A DNA stretch of 64,000 bases from Caballeronia cordobensis (GTDB lineage Bacteria; Pseudomonadota; Gammaproteobacteria; Burkholderiales; Burkholderiaceae): contig NZ_FCNY02000004.1 of NCBI RefSeq assembly GCF_001544575.2, positions 248,001 to 312,000 on the forward strand. The letters run 5' to 3'. Below are positions 61,144-64,000 of the stretch, one piece after another. Each line of letters begins with the position of its first letter. The stretch's first letter is position 1. A model generated the notes under the pieces. The model was not told where the DNA came from and ran no database searches. It was given only the letters and a program-made list of their open reading frames with translations. Made by a program: the position numbers and the translations under genes.

Positions 61144-62292
61144 TCACGAGCCGAACAGTTCGGCATTGCCTTCGCCGAGCGCGGGCGCGGCCTGGCGAGG
61201 TTTGAACAGGTGCCCGTTGAAGCGTGCCGGGTAACGTATCGCCCGAACTGCACCCGCGGGCGTTTCCAGTTGCGAATACAACTGGTTATGCCGCACCTGC
61301 GGATCGTTCAGATGCGCATCCGGCGCATTCACGGGGCCGGCCGGCACATCCAGCTCGCGAAAACGCGCGAGCCAGTGCGCGGTCGTCTGTTTTCTGAGCG
61401 GTGCCGCGATGCGCTCGAAGAACGCGTGCGTCATATCGCGCTTGCTGGTGATCTTCTTCAACTCGTCTTTCCATTCGGGATGCCCGACGGCTTCGAGCGT
61501 GCGGCTCAACTGCTTGCCCGACACGGGCGAAATCACGAGATACCCGTCGCTCGTCGCCAGCACCGGCTGCGGCGCGAGCGTTTCGGGCGATGCGTCGTCG
61601 ATGAAAGCGCGGTTGTGGAACATGTCCGGAAAGTTGTAGTAGGACAGCATGTCGAGCATCGACGTCTCGAGATGAATCGCCTTCTGGGCACGATCGCGCG
61701 CGATCAGTCCCGAGAGCGCCATCTGCGCGGCGAAAATCGCGGCGACCTTGTCGGCGACGAAGGTGTTCGTCGCGCGCGGCGTGCCGCCCGCGGCTTCGTA
61801 GCTGAGCAGGCCGGTGCGGCCCTGAATCAGCGCGTCGAAGGCCGGCTCGGCGGCGAGTTCGCCGTCCGCGCCGTACCCTGTGATCGAAAGCTGAACGATG
61901 CGCGGATTCAGCGCGCTCACCGCCTCGAAGCTCAACCCGAGCGACGCCGACACATGCGGACGCCAGTTCTCGATATACAGGTCCGCGTCGCGCAGGAGCG
62001 TCTTGAATCTCGCGAGATCGTCCGCGGACTTGAGATCGAGCGTGACACTGCGCTTGCCGCGATTCGCATTGGTCCACACCGTGCCCACACCCTTCCATCC
62101 GTGACCGAAATTGCGATACGGATCGCCCGTGGGCGGTTCGACCTTGATGACGTCGGCGCCGAGATCGGACAGCATCTGCGCGCAGAACGGACCCGAGATA
62201 TAGCTGCATGCCTCGACGATCTTCACGCCGGCGAGCGGGCGCCGGAAGTCGTGGTCGTCTTGCGTCGCGGCTGTCGTGGATGCGTGTGTCAT
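61144..62292 (-). CDS. CaiB/BaiF-family CoA-transferase
   Basis: 382 aa. Family III fold with EACSYISGPFCAQMLSDLGADVIKVEPP and IENWRPHVSASLGLS. The catalytic Asp is in place (PAFDALIQGRTG), in contrast to the racemase-type relative at 33180-34340. It moves CoA onto a carboxylic acid, activating a pathway acid for beta-oxidation-like steps. It overlaps the ketopantoate-reductase-like gene by four bases and precedes the MaoC-like gene, a coherent CoA-ester module. Confidence 0.9.
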   Translation of the reverse strand: MTHASTTAATQDDHDFRRPLAGVKIVEACSYISGPFCAQMLSDLGADVIKVEPPTGDPYRNFGHGWKGVGTVWTNANRGKRSVTLDLKSADDLARFKTLLRDADLYIENWRPHVSASLGLSFEAVSALNPRIVQLSITGYGADGELAAEPAFDALIQGRTGLLSYEAAGGTPRATNTFVADKVAAIFAAQMALSGLIARDRAQKAIHLETSMLDMLSYYNFPDMFHNRAFIDDASPETLAPQPVLATSDGYLVISPVSGKQLSRTLEAVGHPEWKDELKKITSKRDMTHAFFERIAAPLRKQTTAHWLARFRELDVPAGPVNAPDAHLNDPQVRHNQLYSQLETPAGAVRAIRYPARFNGHLFKPRQAAPALGEGNAELFGS

Positions 62293-63296
62293 GCGTGTTG
62301 CTCCTGTGTTTTGAGTGCGTGCGCCGCCGTGACGGCGCGCAGTTGCGCCATCGCGAGCACGGCGTCGAGAACGGGGGTATCCACGTCTTTGAGATCGCGC
62401 AGCGCGCGAATCGAGCGGCTCAGCGGTTCGAGTTCGAGCGGACGGCCCGCCTCCAGGTCCTGCAGCATCGACATCTTGTGATTCGATGCACCGATGGTCA
62501 GCGCGATGCGCTTGTCGGGCGCCGGACCGATGGCCAGCCCCAGTTGCGCGGCAATGGCATCGGCTTCGGTCATCGCCGCGCGGACGATGTTCAGCACGCC
62601 GCCCGCCTCCGCCATTTCCCCCAATGTGCCTTGCGTGAGCAGCGCAACGGGATTGAACGCGAGACTGTTGACGAACTTCACCCAGATCGCGGAGCGAATG
62701 TCCTTGTTCACCTTCGATTCGATGCCGCTCGCGCAGAGCAGCTCACTCAGTGCTCGCACGCGAGGCGAGTCGCTGCCGTCGAGTTCGCCGACCGGACAGC
62801 CCGCCTTCGCGCCGTCCTGCACGATGACGCCCGGCGCGCTCGCATGCGCACCGATCCAGTAGACACAGCCCAGCACCTGCGCCGGCGGAATCGCGCGCCA
62901 TTGACGCCCGTCGCGATCGAGCGCGGGCAGTTGCCGCCCGTCGAAAGGTCCGGGAAACGCGTGAAAGAAGTAGTACGGAATGCCTGTGGTCGGCGGCAGC
63001 ACCGTGGTGCGCGGGCCGATCAGCGGCGCGATCTGCTCGAGCGCTTCATCGACCTGATGCGCCTTGAGCGTGATGAACACGTAGTCCTGCACGCCCAGTT
63101 CGCGTGTGTCGGACGTGGCGCGCACGGGCACCGTGAACGTCTCGTTCGCGGTCGTGACGCGCAGCCCGTGGCGGCGGATGGCGTCGAGCGTCCTGCCTCG
63201 CGCGACGACACTCACTTCGCAGCGTCCGGCTCGTGCGAGATGCGCCGCCAGATAGCCGCCGATTGCCCCGCCTCCGAAAATGCATACCCTCAGCAT
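62289..63296 (-). CDS. 2-dehydropantoate 2-reductase-family protein (PanE/ApbA-like)
   Basis: 335 aa from the ATG at 63296. The NADP-binding motif is IFGGGAIGGYLAAHLARAG, and the C-terminal domain has Lys and Asn in IWVKFVNSLAFNPVALLTQGTLGEM. PanE reduces ketopantoate in pantothenate synthesis, but paralogs inside degradation operons act on other 2-oxo or 3-hydroxy acids. Its first position in the CoA-transferase/MaoC/P450 operon favours a catabolic role. Confidence 0.87.
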   Translation of the reverse strand: MLRVCIFGGGAIGGYLAAHLARAGRCEVSVVARGRTLDAIRRHGLRVTTANETFTVPVRATSDTRELGVQDYVFITLKAHQVDEALEQIAPLIGPRTTVLPPTTGIPYYFFHAFPGPFDGRQLPALDRDGRQWRAIPPAQVLGCVYWIGAHASAPGVIVQDGAKAGCPVGELDGSDSPRVRALSELLCASGIESKVNKDIRSAIWVKFVNSLAFNPVALLTQGTLGEMAEAGGVLNIVRAAMTEADAIAAQLGLAIGPAPDKRIALTIGASNHKMSMLQDLEAGRPLELEPLSRSIRALRDLKDVDTPVLDAVLAMAQLRAVTAAHALKTQEQHA

Positions 63297-63457
63297 GGTG
63301 CGCTCTCTTGCGAATTCGATGAACCGCGCCTTGCATCGCTTCCGGAAGAAGCGACTGTTGACGCCGCGATGAGCACAAGATACGGGCGAGCCCTGCCAAA
63401 GGGGAAATACTAAAAAACGATGATTCAAGCAGATCGGCGTATAGCTGCGAACCCCCG

Positions 63458-64000
63458 CTATTGCGCGGGCTGTTCGCTTCGTCTCGCGCGCCTGAAAGCC
63501 GCGGGCGCGACGCCCACGCTACGGCTGAATGCCGTGCTGAAGGCGCTGTCCGAGTAATAGCCAATGGACAGCGCGATATCGATGATCGGGCGCTCGCTGT
63601 TGATGAGCGCATCCTTGGCGAGCGCGATGCGCCAGTTCGACAGATACGTCGCGGGCGCAACGCCGACACGCTCCGCGAAACGCCGCGCGAAGGCGGCACG
63701 CGACATACCGACTTCCTTCGCGAGACTGTCGACGGTCCAGTGACGCGCCACGTCCGCGTGCATCCGCTGCAGCGCGAGGTGAATGTTGGGATCCGCCATG
63801 CCGCTGAACCAGCCCGCTTCGCGCGCGTCGATCTTCGTCAGCGGACGGCGCCACACTTCGACCAGCATGATCTCGACGAGCCGGCTCATCACGAGGTCAT
63901 GACCCGGCAGGTCCCAGCCGGACTCGTCCCCGATCAGCGCGATAAGACGCGAGAGCCGTCCCGCTTCTTCATCCGACGAACGGATGTGCAGAAAGTCCGG
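63458..64000 (-). CDS. AraC-family regulator with cupin-type sensor (5' end outside window)
   Basis: The frame stays open to the right edge; 180 C-terminal residues are visible. The two AraC helix-turn-helix motifs are WTVDSLAKEVGMSRAAFARRF and IDIALSIGYYSDSAFSTAFSRSVG. The upstream part (GWDLPGHDLVMSRLVEIMLVEVWRR) matches the end of the cupin_6 effector domain of this AraC subgroup. It lies 161 bases ahead of the P450 operon on the same strand and is its most likely regulator. Confidence 0.88.
   Translation of the reverse strand, partial: PDFLHIRSSDEEAGRLSRLIALIGDESGWDLPGHDLVMSRLVEIMLVEVWRRPLTKIDAREAGWFSGMADPNIHLALQRMHADVARHWTVDSLAKEVGMSRAAFARRFAERVGVAPATYLSNWRIALAKDALINSERPIIDIALSIGYYSDSAFSTAFSRSVGVAPAAFRRARRSEQPAQ

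Overview
The window looks like a chromosome or chromid segment of a Burkholderia-group beta-proteobacterium, most likely Caballeronia or Paraburkholderia. The basis is high GC, Burkholderia-type porin, GntR/FCD, LysR and MFS families, densely packed catabolic operons, and the protein families themselves. No rRNA, tRNA, insertion sequence, phage gene or CRISPR array was seen. Genes cut by the window edges are a methyltransferase/glycosyltransferase gene (left) and an AraC regulator (right).

Region 1 (1-11.7 kb, minus strand) is a two-partner secretion (TPS) adhesin island with its own cytoplasmic N-glycosylation machinery. It holds a short TpsA exoprotein (7302-9776), a TpsB outer-membrane transporter (3070-4782), two paralogous HMW1C-type N-glycosyltransferases (5094-7010 and 1141-2997), a methyltransferase/GT9-like fusion (1-1133), and a pair of NarL/LuxR-type response regulators (10225-11659). 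The TpsA carries a tandem array of about 26-residue repeats crowded with N-X-S/T sequons, the acceptor motif of HMW1C enzymes. A related dyad (TAGAA-N4-TTCTA) precedes tpsA, the first glycosyltransferase gene, tpsB and, more weakly, the regulator operon. This is the most striking system in the window.

Region 2 (11.9-30.4 kb) is mixed: a PAS histidine kinase/FixJ pair with a lone receiver, MFS pumps with LysR and MerR regulators, a phosphatidylserine synthase, an acyl-CoA synthetase, a fused cytochrome c, a GntR-MFS-isocitrate-lyase-family operon, a PEP-mutase-family gene, katG, and a TumE/TumA-type toxin-antitoxin pair with an operator-like palindrome touching the toxin start.

Region 3 (30.4-42.7 kb) holds a formaldehyde-activating-enzyme (Fae)-like gene opposite a feruloyl-CoA-synthase-like gene, an alpha-methylacyl-CoA racemase, and a hydroxyproline catabolic island. 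The island has an aconitase-X dehydratase (two subunits, plus strand) and a minus-strand operon of MHS transporter, D-amino-acid oxidase, deaminase (DapA family), 4-hydroxyproline epimerase, prolidase-like amidohydrolase and GntR regulator, preceded by a perfect 16-bp palindrome.

Region 4 (42.7-55.2 kb) has a metzincin-like lipoprotein, a TctDE-like two-component pair divergent from an NMT1-type ABC transporter, a small lipoprotein, a PAP2 phosphatase, a degenerate phosphopantetheinyl-transferase-like protein, and a Fae-like/aldo-keto reductase/aldehyde dehydrogenase/MFS cluster.

Region 5 (55.2-64 kb, minus strand) is one long tightly packed operon: ketopantoate-reductase-like, CoA-transferase, MaoC-like, porin, P450, a 28-codon small ORF, SDR, a second P450 and an EthD-like protein, beneath an AraC regulator. 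It looks like an uptake and oxidation pathway for an unidentified, probably terpenoid or alicyclic, compound. No ferredoxin or ferredoxin reductase is encoded within it.
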